Source: Thermanaerothrix sp034436175
GTDB lineage: Bacteria > Chloroflexota > Anaerolineae > Anaerolineales > Anaerolineaceae
Direction of reading: 5' to 3'
NCBI GenBank assembly: GCA_964427505.1
Contig: CAYRUO010000002.1
Location: forward strand, 186,001-250,000
DNA: 64,000 bases
Every line of letters starts with the position of its first letter. Position 1 is the first letter of the stretch. Position numbers and translations under genes: made by a program. This document shows positions 7,720 through 15,627 of this stretch, piece after piece. The notes below the pieces were generated by a model. That model did not search any database and was not told the origin of the DNA. It worked only from the letters and a program-made list of their open reading frames with translations.

Positions 7720-8868
7720 ATGAATTTGCGACTGTTTGAGTCATCTTCCCATAAAACGACAGAAATAAACGCCCCTAAGCCCGTTTTGAAAGTTATCGGA
7801 TTAGGCGGTGCTGGATGTAATGCGGTGAATCGTATGATCGAATTGGGAATCACCGGCGTAGAGTTCATTGCCGCCAATACTGATGCCCAAATCCTGCAAC
7901 AATCGCTGGCGCCGGTCAAAATTCAACTTGGGCCTCGTCTTACGCGCGGCTTGGGAGCGGGGGGGAACCCCAGCATTGGCGAAGCCGCCGCAGAGGAAAG
8001 CTACCGCGAACTAAATGCCGCCCTTAGCGGCGCCGATATGGTGTTCCTCACCGCTGGCATGGGTGGTGGGACGGGCACGGGAGCCATTCCCATCGCCGCT
8101 CGGGTGGCCCGGTCGCTAGGGGCGGTCACCGTTGCTGTAGTCACACTGCCTTTCATGTGGGAAGTGGGACGTCGCCAGACCAATGCCTCGGAGGGTTTAG
8201 CCCGCCTTCGTCCCTATACCGATACCCTGATCACGATTCCCAATGACCGCTTGTTGGCTATTGCTCCCGAGAACCTCCCCCTGGAATTAGCCTTCCGATT
8301 GGCGGATGATGTCCTGCGCCAAGGTATCCAGGGCATCTCGGAATTAATCACCGAACCGGGTTTGATCAACATTGACTTTGCTCATATTCGCCAGGTCATG
8401 CAATCTGGAGGTGGCTCCGTACTCTCGATTGGTTTTGGACAAGGGGAAGGCAAAGCCCAAAAAGCCATTGAGCAGGCGCTGCACCATCCTCTATTAGATT
8501 CGATCAACCTCGAAAATGCCTCCGCAGTTATTGTCAACTTCACCGCCGGCCCAGATTTGACCTTCATGGAAGTTGTAGAAGCGCTTAATGATCTACAAGT
8601 CCGCACCAATAACCGCATCGAAATTATCCCTGGTGTTGTCACCAATCCCGCCATGGAAGATCGGGTGCAAGTCATTATGGTAATCACCGGATTAGGTGCA
8701 ACACCTGTTGAAATGCCCCAAAAAGAGAAAACCCCGACCCCTAAACCCATAGAAGCAACCCCTACCCCCGTGTCAGCCATCCCCGTTTCTGCATCCCAAT
8801 TAGATGAAGAGATACCACCAGTTCATAACCTGGACATCCCGGCTTTTCTGCGTCGTCGGGCGCGCTAG
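7720..8868 (+). CDS. ftsZ: FtsZ-family GTPase with altered T7 loop
   Basis: 382 residues. FtsZ polymerises with GTP into the division ring. Seen: phosphate loop GLGGAGCNAVNRM (28-39), NTDAQIL (53-59), the tubulin signature GGGTGTG at 115-121, IPNDRLL, and a C-terminal tail NLDIPAFLRRRAR like the FtsA/ZipA-binding peptide, after a Pro/Thr-rich linker. The oddity is the T7 synergy loop: canonical FtsZ has N-x-D-F-A-D, but here it is NIDFAH, with His222 (codon CAT 8383-8385) in place of the second Asp, which helps hydrolyse GTP in the neighbouring subunit. It could be the only FtsZ or a second, slow-hydrolysing paralogue. It is not beside other dcw division genes. Confidence 0.9.
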   Translation: MNLRLFESSSHKTTEINAPKPVLKVIGLGGAGCNAVNRMIELGITGVEFIAANTDAQILQQSLAPVKIQLGPRLTRGLGAGGNPSIGEAAAEESYRELNAALSGADMVFLTAGMGGGTGTGAIPIAARVARSLGAVTVAVVTLPFMWEVGRRQTNASEGLARLRPYTDTLITIPNDRLLAIAPENLPLELAFRLADDVLRQGIQGISELITEPGLINIDFAHIRQVMQSGGGSVLSIGFGQGEGKAQKAIEQALHHPLLDSINLENASAVIVNFTAGPDLTFMEVVEALNDLQVRTNNRIEIIPGVVTNPAMEDRVQVIMVITGLGATPVEMPQKEKTPTPKPIEATPTPVSAIPVSASQLDEEIPPVHNLDIPAFLRRRAR

Positions 8869-8877
8869 GGGTTGCAT

Positions 8878-9096
8878 ATGGACGCACAAACCTTAAATAA
8901 GGTCTGCCGTCAAATATACAACCGGTTTCCTCAAGTTGAGGGGCAAAAACCCAAAATCAAACCCCAGACTGAGGATATCTTCCTTTTGATTTTTGAGAGC
9001 CGCGCCATCACTGCGGACGGCAAGTCCATCCGCCAAACTGTGCGGGTTACGGTTACCAGGAATGGAAAAATCCTTAAAACCAGTCTATCACACTAG
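8878..9096 (+). CDS. Small hypothetical protein (72 aa) after ftsZ
   Basis: 72 residues from ATG 8878, preceded by AGGGGT and starting 9 bases after the ftsZ stop. No signal peptide or membrane segment. The C-terminal half is rich in alternating beta pattern (FLLIFESRA, QTVRVTVTRNGKILKTS), suggesting a small beta sheet. I do not recognise the family. The tight spacing makes it a likely member of the ftsZ operon and a possible partner of the divergent FtsZ. Confidence 0.7.
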   Translation: MDAQTLNKVCRQIYNRFPQVEGQKPKIKPQTEDIFLLIFESRAITADGKSIRQTVRVTVTRNGKILKTSLSH

Positions 9097-9110
9097 CCAG
9101 GAGGGCATCC

Positions 9111-9323
9111 ATGATTCAATCCTTGTTTCAACGCATAGAAATTGTGTGGTGGGACATAATGATCGCGACTCTTACTCGTATCACACCCCTTCAACGCATA
9201 TTGCGCTATCTATATCGCTTGTGGAAACGCTACGCGCTAAACATTCACCTGAAGTTTCTACTTCTTGCGGCTGTTGGCGGCTTCCTGACCGGCATGATCC
9301 TAGCACAAATCACAACACGCTGA
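9111..9323 (+). CDS. Small membrane protein (70 aa)
   Basis: 70 residues with an amphipathic, basic N-terminal half (RILRYLYRLWKRY) and one C-terminal membrane helix (about residues 47-66, LKFLLLAAVGGFLTGMILA). The ATG has GGAGGGC about 5 bases upstream. It lies 14 bases after the previous gene and 10 before the next, so it is probably translated as part of the operon. Function unknown. Confidence 0.65.
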   Translation: MIQSLFQRIEIVWWDIMIATLTRITPLQRILRYLYRLWKRYALNIHLKFLLLAAVGGFLTGMILAQITTR

Positions 9324-9333
9324 AAGGAAGCCT

Positions 9334-10437
9334 ATGAAACGCTGGATGGTTCTAGGTGGGATCATCGCCCTTGGTTTTGGATTACTACGAACACAGTCCG
9401 GGTACGCCGCTCCAGGCATCCCCGGCTCACCCGATCTTGCACTGGGAGTGCACTTTTATCCCGAGGGACCATTGTCGGATATCGCACTTCAAAGCCTCAC
9501 CGATCTGAAGCCGCATTGGGTCGGAATTTCTCTTTCCTGGCGACGCCTTCAACCCACGCCGAATACCGAAGCCGACTTTAGGTCATTGGATGCTCTGATG
9601 TACCTTGCGGCACAGCAGAATATCGCCATCATGGTCAGTCTTACCCAGGCACCACCCTGGGCACTAACGCCATCCGGCCCCGATCCGGCTCTAACGGCTC
9701 AATTTATTCTTGCTCTTGCTCGGCGTTATCCCGTCGCTCTCCAAGCAGTGGAACTATTCCCGGCCGCCAACACATCAGAAGGCTGGGGAAGTAACCCCAA
9801 TCCAACGCATTACGCCTCTCTATATCGTAAAGTCAAGCAGGTCATCCAAGAACAAATTCCGTCCCTTTACCTGATTGCCGGTGGTTTACAACCTCCAACA
9901 TCGGATCAAATTTCAACCGGTGCAATGGATGACCTTCGTTTTTTGGAAGGGCTTTACCAACAAGGTTTAGCAGAAGATATGGCAATTCTAAGCCTCCACC
10001 TTACACCTTTGAGCGGTGATCCATTGAAGCCCCCATCCTCAAGAGCCCCTTGGGTTCTACGTCATTATGAGTCTGTACGTCAAATGATGCTTTCTTACCA
10101 CCACGAAAATGGAGTGGTTTGGATTACACGGTTGAGCGTTCCTGATGGTAAAATAAACCCCGATGACAAGATGTATCTAGCAACCGAGCAAGAGATCAAA
10201 TGGTTGCGCCAAGCCCTGGCGCAAATTCGTTCTCAACTGTATATTGGTAATGTATTTATCTACGACCTTAACCCTTCCACGGCAGAATCGAATGCCAAAA
10301 GCCTAATTCTCGGAAAAAATGAACGGCACCCACTCTATCCTCTCTTCAAATGGGTGCTTCAACAAAATAACTCTGTTGGAGTACAGCCCGGCCGTCCTAA
10401 AGACCAAGCCCTGATAAAGAATCGCGACCGACCTTGA
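9334..10437 (+). CDS. Secreted TIM-barrel protein, glycosidase-like but degenerate
   Basis: 367 residues with a signal peptide (positive start MKRW, hydrophobic stretch, cut near YAAPG at about residue 25). The body resembles clan-A glycoside hydrolases: LALGVHFYPEGPLSD, VGISLSWRRLQP (like the ...RxxfxWxxiqP strand), IAIMVSLTQAPPWA, and a strand reading AVELFPAANTSEGWG. In active enzymes that strand would carry Asn-Glu-Pro; here the acid/base Glu is missing, so it may bind rather than cut sugars. RBS AAGGAAG precedes ATG 9334. The gene next to it starts 3 bases after its stop. Confidence 0.75.
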   Translation: MKRWMVLGGIIALGFGLLRTQSGYAAPGIPGSPDLALGVHFYPEGPLSDIALQSLTDLKPHWVGISLSWRRLQPTPNTEADFRSLDALMYLAAQQNIAIMVSLTQAPPWALTPSGPDPALTAQFILALARRYPVALQAVELFPAANTSEGWGSNPNPTHYASLYRKVKQVIQEQIPSLYLIAGGLQPPTSDQISTGAMDDLRFLEGLYQQGLAEDMAILSLHLTPLSGDPLKPPSSRAPWVLRHYESVRQMMLSYHHENGVVWITRLSVPDGKINPDDKMYLATEQEIKWLRQALAQIRSQLYIGNVFIYDLNPSTAESNAKSLILGKNERHPLYPLFKWVLQQNNSVGVQPGRPKDQALIKNRDRP

Positions 10438-10440
10438 AAA

Positions 10441-11103
10441 ATGGGCAAACGAATTGGCATTCTGATATTTCTCGTTTTTTTCTTCTGTGCACTTTTAGGA
10501 TACCTGACTAACCGTTACGTTATTATCACGCCTAGTTCGTCTCGATCAACTGCCACCCCGTTACCAACGCTTCCTAACCAACGCAATCTTCTGATCCTCA
10601 TCGTTAATGATTTTTCTCTCTCCAGCCCAGAGGTAAAAGACCTTTGGGCTCTCATCATTTATTATCCGCAACGCAAAATAATCTTTCAACCCTTATCACC
10701 TGCACCCCTTCCTAATAAACAATTTCCCAACTTCAACCAAATTTGGAATGCTGAGCACAAACTATCTTCCCTCTTTCTCAATCAAGCCATTCAGGCTTAT
10801 CGAATCCCCTGGCAAGACTACCTGATTTTAGACTACACTGCATTGACGCAATTAAGCCAATGGGCACTGAACTCTGAGCAAGGAATGAACAACGGTCAAG
10901 AACCCTCTGCCAAAGACGTTTTTGCCCAGATTTGTCAGCGCATTCAAGGCTCGGAAGAAGCCTTATCCAACCTTATCGAACAACAGATTCACCTACCCGA
11001 TCACTTTCATTCCAGCCTCTCACTTGAAACAGCGTTGGAAATTCGTCACAAACTTAATTCTGTAAATGAAAATCCGCTAGAATGCGTGGTCTTCCAGCCT
11101 TAA
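10441..11103 (+). CDS. Membrane-anchored protein, possibly LytR-CpsA-Psr-like
   Basis: 220 residues. One N-terminal membrane helix (about 5-25) is followed by a Thr/Pro-rich linker and an extracytoplasmic domain. Parts such as RNLLILIVNDF, LWALIIYYPQRKIIFQPLSP and IPWQDYLILDYTALTQLSQWA resemble the order of strands and the ligand-binding segment of LCP ligases, which attach glycopolymers to peptidoglycan, but the conserved Arg and Asp residues are not evident. It may be a degenerate LCP protein. It ends the ftsZ cluster; the 154 bases that follow hold a possible promoter for the next operon. Confidence 0.6.
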   Translation: MGKRIGILIFLVFFFCALLGYLTNRYVIITPSSSRSTATPLPTLPNQRNLLILIVNDFSLSSPEVKDLWALIIYYPQRKIIFQPLSPAPLPNKQFPNFNQIWNAEHKLSSLFLNQAIQAYRIPWQDYLILDYTALTQLSQWALNSEQGMNNGQEPSAKDVFAQICQRIQGSEEALSNLIEQQIHLPDHFHSSLSLETALEIRHKLNSVNENPLECVVFQP

Positions 11104-11148
11104 TAAACCACCTCTAAACACGATTTTAATAATCCTCTTATATAACCG

Positions 11149-11157
11149 TGCTATATT
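11149..11157 (+). promoter_or_regulatory. Candidate extended -10 promoter of the NEW3-ABC operon
   Basis: TGCTATATT (TGN followed by TATATT) in the 154-base gap, about 100 bases before the gene at 11258. No good -35 box is seen. A GGTTTAACC palindrome follows at about 11165. Confidence 0.35.
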
Positions 11158-11257
11158 AGGCGCTGGTTTAACCAAACCTATGCAACCTTTCTGTTGAAAA
11201 GGAAAACAAAACCCTTATTCAACCCACTAATCCAATCTTTCATGGAGGCGAGATCCG

Positions 11258-12442
11258 ATGAGACGCTATGCAGTGAATTTCATCCTTGTTCTCGGGTTAG
11301 CCCTCTTGAGTACGCTTTCCGCCGCTTTTCCTGTTTTTGCCCAAGATCTTTCTCCCAACAGCAACTCATCTAACCTGACACTTTATACGTCCTATCCAAG
11401 CATTGTAGTTGGACCGGGAGAAACCGTCTCAGTGGATGTGCACGTCCGAGTGGCTTCCCAACCCGAGGTTGTGCGTCTTGAGGTTACCGAGGTGCCTGAG
11501 GGCTGGACGGCAACGCTTCGCGGCGGTGGCAAAACCGTGCAAGCCGTCTATGTTCAAGCCGATAGTGAGGTGAATCTGGATTTACGTTTAGACCAGCCAA
11601 AAGCCATAAAAGCGGGTACTTATCGGGTTGTGGTCACGGCTCGTACAGCCAATGCCAGCGCCCAACTCCCCATTGAAATCACGATCAAAGAAAAGCAGCC
11701 CTCACGACTTACGTTTGACGTTGATCTCCCCGTATTGCGCGGTTCACCCAGCACCACATTCCGCTATAGTGTTACTCTCAAAAACGAGGGAGATGACGAG
11801 ATCACCGTCAATTTAAGCGCTAATGCTCCACGCGGCTTTCAGGTTAATTTCCGCTACGGTGGACAAGATGTCACCTCATTACCCTTGGGTGCAAAAGAGA
11901 GCAAATCTATTACCGTTGAGGCTCAACCCCTGGTAGATATCACTGCTGGTAGTTACCCCATTACTATTATTGCCCAAGGCAATGACGTTCAGGCATCCCT
12001 GGATCTGACCGCCGAGGTGACCGGGCAACCTTCTTTGAGCATCACTACACCCGATGGACGGCTCTCAGGACAGGTTTACACCGGACGCGAAACATCCATT
12101 AAATTGGTCGTTCAGAACACCGGAAGTGCACCTGCCCAAGGTGTAAAACTATCAGCCAGTGCGCCCAGTGGCTGGACGGTCACATTTGATCCTGAAGTTG
12201 TAGAGGAAATTGCCGCTAATCAACAAGCCGAAGTTACTATCAAGGTAAAACCCGCCGATAATGCAATTGCGGGTGATTATATGCTTACTCTGCGAGCCAA
12301 CCCCTCACAGGGAGCCTCCAAGTCCGTGGACTTTCGGATAACCGTGCTTACGTCCACCCTGTGGGGTATTACCGGTGTGATTCTGATCGCGGTTGCAGTT
12401 GGCGTAGTAATGTTAGCCGTTATCCGCTTTGGTCGTCGGTGA
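11258..12442 (+). CDS. NEW3-domain exported membrane protein, ABC exporter-associated
   Basis: 394 residues: a signal peptide cut near VFAQD (about residue 29), then three or four Ig-like NEW3-type repeats with recurring phrases (VGPGETVSVDVHVRV, SVTLKNEGDDEITVNLSANAPRGFQVNF, QNTGSAPAQGVKLSASAPSGWTVTF), and one C-terminal membrane helix (about 367-390) with a short basic tail. Such proteins are often encoded next to ABC-2 exporters. Here it is followed 20 bases later by the ATPase gene, so the three genes likely form one transport system with this protein as the outer-face component. Start ATG 11258 has GGAGGCGAG upstream. Confidence 0.85.
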   Translation: MRRYAVNFILVLGLALLSTLSAAFPVFAQDLSPNSNSSNLTLYTSYPSIVVGPGETVSVDVHVRVASQPEVVRLEVTEVPEGWTATLRGGGKTVQAVYVQADSEVNLDLRLDQPKAIKAGTYRVVVTARTANASAQLPIEITIKEKQPSRLTFDVDLPVLRGSPSTTFRYSVTLKNEGDDEITVNLSANAPRGFQVNFRYGGQDVTSLPLGAKESKSITVEAQPLVDITAGSYPITIIAQGNDVQASLDLTAEVTGQPSLSITTPDGRLSGQVYTGRETSIKLVVQNTGSAPAQGVKLSASAPSGWTVTFDPEVVEEIAANQQAEVTIKVKPADNAIAGDYMLTLRANPSQGASKSVDFRITVLTSTLWGITGVILIAVAVGVVMLAVIRFGRR

Positions 12443-12462
12443 TCTCCATAGGAGGCTCGAAT

Positions 12463-13407
12463 ATGAGCGAGGTCATCGTAACCAAAGACTTAACCAAGAA
12501 ATATGGGGATTTTGTTGCTGTTGACCACCTAAATCTTACAGTGCGAAAAGGTGAAGTATTTGGTCTTCTCGGCCCGAACGGCGCCGGGAAGACCACCACC
12601 ATCCTGATGATCTTGGGGCTAACCGAGCCAACCTCGGGAAGCATCCGAGTGTTGGGGTTTGATCCCACTCGCCAGCCATTAACCGTCAAGGCGCATGTGG
12701 GGTATCTACCTGATCAAGTTGGGTTTTACGACGAACTTACAGCGTATGAAAACCTGATTTATATTGCAAAACTTAACGGCCTTTCAAGAGACGAAGCCGA
12801 CCGGCGTATTCAAACCGCTCTCGAGAAGGTTAATCTAATCGAAATGCGCGATAAACCGGTCGCCACATTCTCCCGGGGAATGCGTCAGCGGTTAGGGGTG
12901 GCCGAGGTGTTGATAAAACAGCCTCAGATCATCATCATGGACGAACCTACGCAAGGGTTGGATCCCGAAGGGGCACGAGAATTCCTAGATATCATCCGCA
13001 ATTTACGTTCAGAGGGCATTACCATTCTGCTCTCGTCGCATCTCCTCCATCAGGTTCAGGCGGTTTGTGACCGGGTAGGTCTCTTTCACCGCGGCAAAAT
13101 GATGTTAGTCGGCACCGTAGACGAATTGGGGCGCAAAGTGCTTGGAAAAGCCTTCCGCATTTACATGGATACCCCCAATATAACACCTGCTGTTCTTGAG
13201 GCCTTGAAACAGATCCCTGGTGCCGTTAATGTGCGCGCTCTGAACGCCACCACGGTTGAAATCGAAGCCACCTCAGATATCCGGCATGAAGCCGCCAAAG
13301 CGCTTATCGCTGCGGGTGGCCAATTACAAGGTTTAAGCATGGAAGCCCAGAGCCTCGATGAGATCTACGCCCAATACTTCCAGGAGGTGGAACATGTCCG
13401 TGCTTGA
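12463..13407 (+). CDS. ABC transporter ATP-binding protein
   Basis: 314 residues from ATG 12463 (GGAGG upstream). Full nucleotide-binding domain: Walker A GPNGAGKTT near residue 38, Q-loop around VGYLPDQVGFYDEL, signature FSRGMRQRLGVAEVL (S-R-G-M in place of SGGQ, usual in this subfamily), Walker B IIIMDEPTQGLDPEG and the H-loop His in LLSSHLL. A C-terminal 80-residue domain follows, as in ABC-2/CcmA-type drug or polysaccharide exporters. It overlaps the permease gene by 14 bases, which suggests translational coupling. The substrate is unknown. Confidence 0.95.
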   Translation: MSEVIVTKDLTKKYGDFVAVDHLNLTVRKGEVFGLLGPNGAGKTTTILMILGLTEPTSGSIRVLGFDPTRQPLTVKAHVGYLPDQVGFYDELTAYENLIYIAKLNGLSRDEADRRIQTALEKVNLIEMRDKPVATFSRGMRQRLGVAEVLIKQPQIIIMDEPTQGLDPEGAREFLDIIRNLRSEGITILLSSHLLHQVQAVCDRVGLFHRGKMMLVGTVDELGRKVLGKAFRIYMDTPNITPAVLEALKQIPGAVNVRALNATTVEIEATSDIRHEAAKALIAAGGQLQGLSMEAQSLDEIYAQYFQEVEHVRA

Positions 13408-14377
13408 AAGAGCCGAGGCACCACGTTTACGTGAAGGGTCACCCTGGACGGGTCTTTGGGCCGTGGTCGCCAAGGAAATGGCCGACCATTTAACCAGCGC
13501 TCGTATGCGCATTCTGGAACTCTTGATTCTGTTAACGGCAGGCGGTACTGTTTACGTAGCCATGCAACAGATTCGTGCTTCAATTGGAAGCGACCGCTTT
13601 ATATACTTGAAATTGTTCACCCTTTCTCAGGATCCACTTCCCTCTCTGATCGGGTTCCTAGGCTTCTTAGTGCCATTAATCGCCATCGCATTAGGTTTTG
13701 ATGCCGTTAACGGCGAATTCAATCGCAAGACCCTTTCTCGCATCCTCTCTCAACCGATTTATCGCGACGCGCTTTTGCTTGGAAAATTCTTGGCTGGCCT
13801 ATTCACTCTCAGTTTGGTCTTTTCAGCCATTTGGTTGCTCATATTTGGCATGGGGCTCATCGGGCTGGGAGTGGCTCCGAATGGTGAAGAGGTTGGCCGC
13901 CTGTTGTGGTTCTTAGTCGCTACCATTTTCTACGGTGGTATCTGGTTGGTTCTCGCCCAAATGTTCTCGGTCGTATTTCGCCAACCGGCAACTGCCGCTC
14001 TTGCGGCCATCGCCACATGGCTATTCTTCACCGTCTTCTGGAACATCCTGGCCAGTCTAATCGCCCAATCCCTACGCCCTGTCCAGTATGGATTGCTCCA
14101 AGAAGCTTTGGCTCAAGCCGAGTTAGAACTAGCCCTCACCCGCATTTCCCCCAATACGCTCTACGCTGAGATCGCGATTGCGCTGTTGAATCCTACCGTA
14201 CGCTCTCTGGGTTTCGTACTGCCCTTCCAACTTGAAGGCGCAATTCTTGGATCTCCCTTACCTCTACACCAGAGCGTTCTATTAATTTGGCCACACCTGA
14301 CCGGTTTGGTCGCAGCGACGATTCTCTTGTTTGCCCTCGCCTATGTTCTTTTCCAGCGTCAGGAAATCCGTGCTTGA
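13394..14377 (+). CDS. ABC-2 type transporter permease
   Basis: 327 residues from ATG 13394, which has AGGAGGT directly upstream, inside the end of the ATPase gene. It starts with a cytoplasmic stretch (WAVVAKEMADHLTSARMR) typical of NosY-like ABC-2 permeases. About six membrane segments follow, with the conserved DAVNGEFNRKTLSRILSQPIYRDALLLGKF loop after the second one. It should pair with the preceding ATPase. A perfect hairpin follows the gene at 14393. Confidence 0.92.
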   Translation: MSVLERAEAPRLREGSPWTGLWAVVAKEMADHLTSARMRILELLILLTAGGTVYVAMQQIRASIGSDRFIYLKLFTLSQDPLPSLIGFLGFLVPLIAIALGFDAVNGEFNRKTLSRILSQPIYRDALLLGKFLAGLFTLSLVFSAIWLLIFGMGLIGLGVAPNGEEVGRLLWFLVATIFYGGIWLVLAQMFSVVFRQPATAALAAIATWLFFTVFWNILASLIAQSLRPVQYGLLQEALAQAELELALTRISPNTLYAEIAIALLNPTVRSLGFVLPFQLEGAILGSPLPLHQSVLLIWPHLTGLVAATILLFALAYVLFQRQEIRA

Positions 14378-14392
14378 TCCATAAGTGTGTTT

Positions 14393-14418
14393 GGAGGGGC
14401 AGATTAATCTGCCCCTCC
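14393..14418 (+). terminator. Hairpin after the ABC operon
   Basis: Perfect 11-bp inverted repeat GGAGGGGCAGA-TTAA-TCTGCCCCTCC, 16 bases past the permease stop. The following sequence (AGTTCTATT) is only weakly T-rich, so it may be an inefficient terminator or an mRNA 3'-end stabiliser. Confidence 0.7.
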
Positions 14419-14454
14419 AGTTCTATTGAAGATGTAATATAAAAAGATGAGTAC

Positions 14455-14484
14455 TTGCCTGCTCCGCTCCCCTTGCAGTAGAAT
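14455..14484 (+). promoter_or_regulatory. Promoter of tRNA-Arg and probably tpx
   Basis: TTGCCT (14455-14460), an 18-base spacer and TAGAAT (14479-14484), with a start expected near 14491, about 17 bases before the tRNA. tpx follows the tRNA by 48 bases with no terminator seen between them. Confidence 0.65.
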
Positions 14485-14507
14485 CATCACAAGGGGATAG
14501 TGTTTAG

Positions 14508-14580
14508 GCCCCTGTAGCTCAAAGGACAGAGCAGCGGACTTCTAATCCGTTGGTTGTGCGTTCGAGTCGCACCAGGGGCA
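14508..14580 (+). tRNA. tRNA-Arg, anticodon TCT
   Basis: 73-nt cloverleaf. Acceptor GCCCCTG/CAGGGGC, D-arm GCTC...GAGC, anticodon stem GCGGA/TCCGT with loop CTTCTAA (anticodon TCT, codons AGA and AGG), T-arm TGCGTTCGAGTCGCA. The CCA is not encoded (A73 is followed by CTG). Confidence 0.97.
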
Positions 14581-14628
14581 CTGAATGAAGCAAACAGAAC
14601 ACCAAACCCAGTCTTTTTAGAGGTGCTT

Positions 14629-15171
14629 ATGAACCATCAGATTTGGCCAGAAAGAAAAGGGGCTTTCCAAATTGCCGGTCAGGATGTAACCCTTATTGGT
14701 AACGAAGTCCGAATCGGTGACCAAGCCCCTGAATTCATTGCTCAGACCCAAGATTGGCAGCCAATTCCGATCTTAGCCTCAACCGAGGGTAAAGTGCGCA
14801 TCCTTGCCGCCGTACCTTCGCTCAATACCTCAGTTTGTGACCGAGAGACTCGCCGTTTCAATGAAGAAGCCTCGGCCTTGAGCGAAGACATCGCCATTAT
14901 TGTGATTAGCATGGATCTTCCTTATGCCCAAAAACAATGGTGTGGCGCCGCCGGCGTAGATCGGGTGTTGGTAGTATCCGACCATATGGAAGCCGATTTT
15001 GGTAAAAAATACGGTTGTCTAATCAAAGAGCGACGCATCCTACGGCGCTCCGTATTTGTCGTGGACCGAAAAGGCAAAATCACCTACGCGGCTTACATGC
15101 CCGAACAGGGTCAGGAACCGGATTATCTCGCTGTCATCCATGCTGCCAAAGACGCACTAATGGCACATTAA
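14629..15171 (+). CDS. tpx: Thiol peroxidase (2-Cys peroxiredoxin, Tpx type)
   Basis: 180 residues. It reduces hydrogen peroxide and alkyl hydroperoxides with electrons from thioredoxin. Seen: VPSLNTSVCDRET, with the peroxidatic Cys70 in the Tpx form of the PxxxTxxC motif, and the resolving Cys105 in QWCGAAGVDRV, 35 residues later as in Tpx enzymes. Start ATG 14629 has AGAGG five bases upstream; longer in-frame starts would run into the tRNA-Arg gene. It is followed by hsp20 and lon, giving a stress-linked group. Confidence 0.95.
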   Translation: MNHQIWPERKGAFQIAGQDVTLIGNEVRIGDQAPEFIAQTQDWQPIPILASTEGKVRILAAVPSLNTSVCDRETRRFNEEASALSEDIAIIVISMDLPYAQKQWCGAAGVDRVLVVSDHMEADFGKKYGCLIKERRILRRSVFVVDRKGKITYAAYMPEQGQEPDYLAVIHAAKDALMAH

Positions 15172-15192
15172 AATGTAAGAAAGGATGCGCCC

Positions 15193-15621
15193 ATGATCCC
15201 AATAGTATTTCGCTCAGGATCGCATAAGTCCTCCACCGAAAACGAGACCCTCTTGCTTATCACGCGGGGAGTATCCTACCACTTTACCATTCATTCCCGC
15301 GCTTGGCGTCCCCCCACCGACATTTACGAAACGGAAGACAGGATCATTGTGTTGGTCGAAATAGCCGGGATGCATGAAAAAGATTTTATCGTCTCCCTAG
15401 ATCGCAATCGGCTGAGTATCTCGGGAGTACGTTCCCAACCCTTAGATGAACGTCGCGCCGTTCATCAGATGGAAATTCCTTTTGGCGAATTCGCCCTCGA
15501 ACTTGATATTTCTGTCCCCATTGATCCTGATAAGGTAACAGCTACCTACGAAAATGGCTTCCTGCGGGTTGAATTGCCCAAGCGCCAACCAAAATCCATC
15601 GAGATTTCAACGGAGGGGTAA
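15193..15621 (+). CDS. Small heat-shock protein, Hsp20/alpha-crystallin family
   Basis: 142 residues. ATP-independent chaperone that holds unfolded proteins. The alpha-crystallin domain runs from about residue 38 (WRPPTDIYETEDRIIVLVEIAGM) to 135, with the typical late motif YENGFLRVELPKR (GxLxI/V). The N-terminal 35 residues are variable, as usual; the C-terminal I-x-I anchor may be IEIS. The start has AAGGA upstream. It ends 6 bases before lon, so chaperone and protease are likely co-expressed. Confidence 0.93.
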   Translation: MIPIVFRSGSHKSSTENETLLLITRGVSYHFTIHSRAWRPPTDIYETEDRIIVLVEIAGMHEKDFIVSLDRNRLSISGVRSQPLDERRAVHQMEIPFGEFALELDISVPIDPDKVTATYENGFLRVELPKRQPKSIEISTEG

Positions 15622-15627
15622 ACCAAT

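Noticed and set aside
14508..14580. tRNA-Arg as an integration site for a mobile element
   Set aside because: No repeated tRNA 3' end and no integrase gene nearby; tpx, hsp20 and lon follow.
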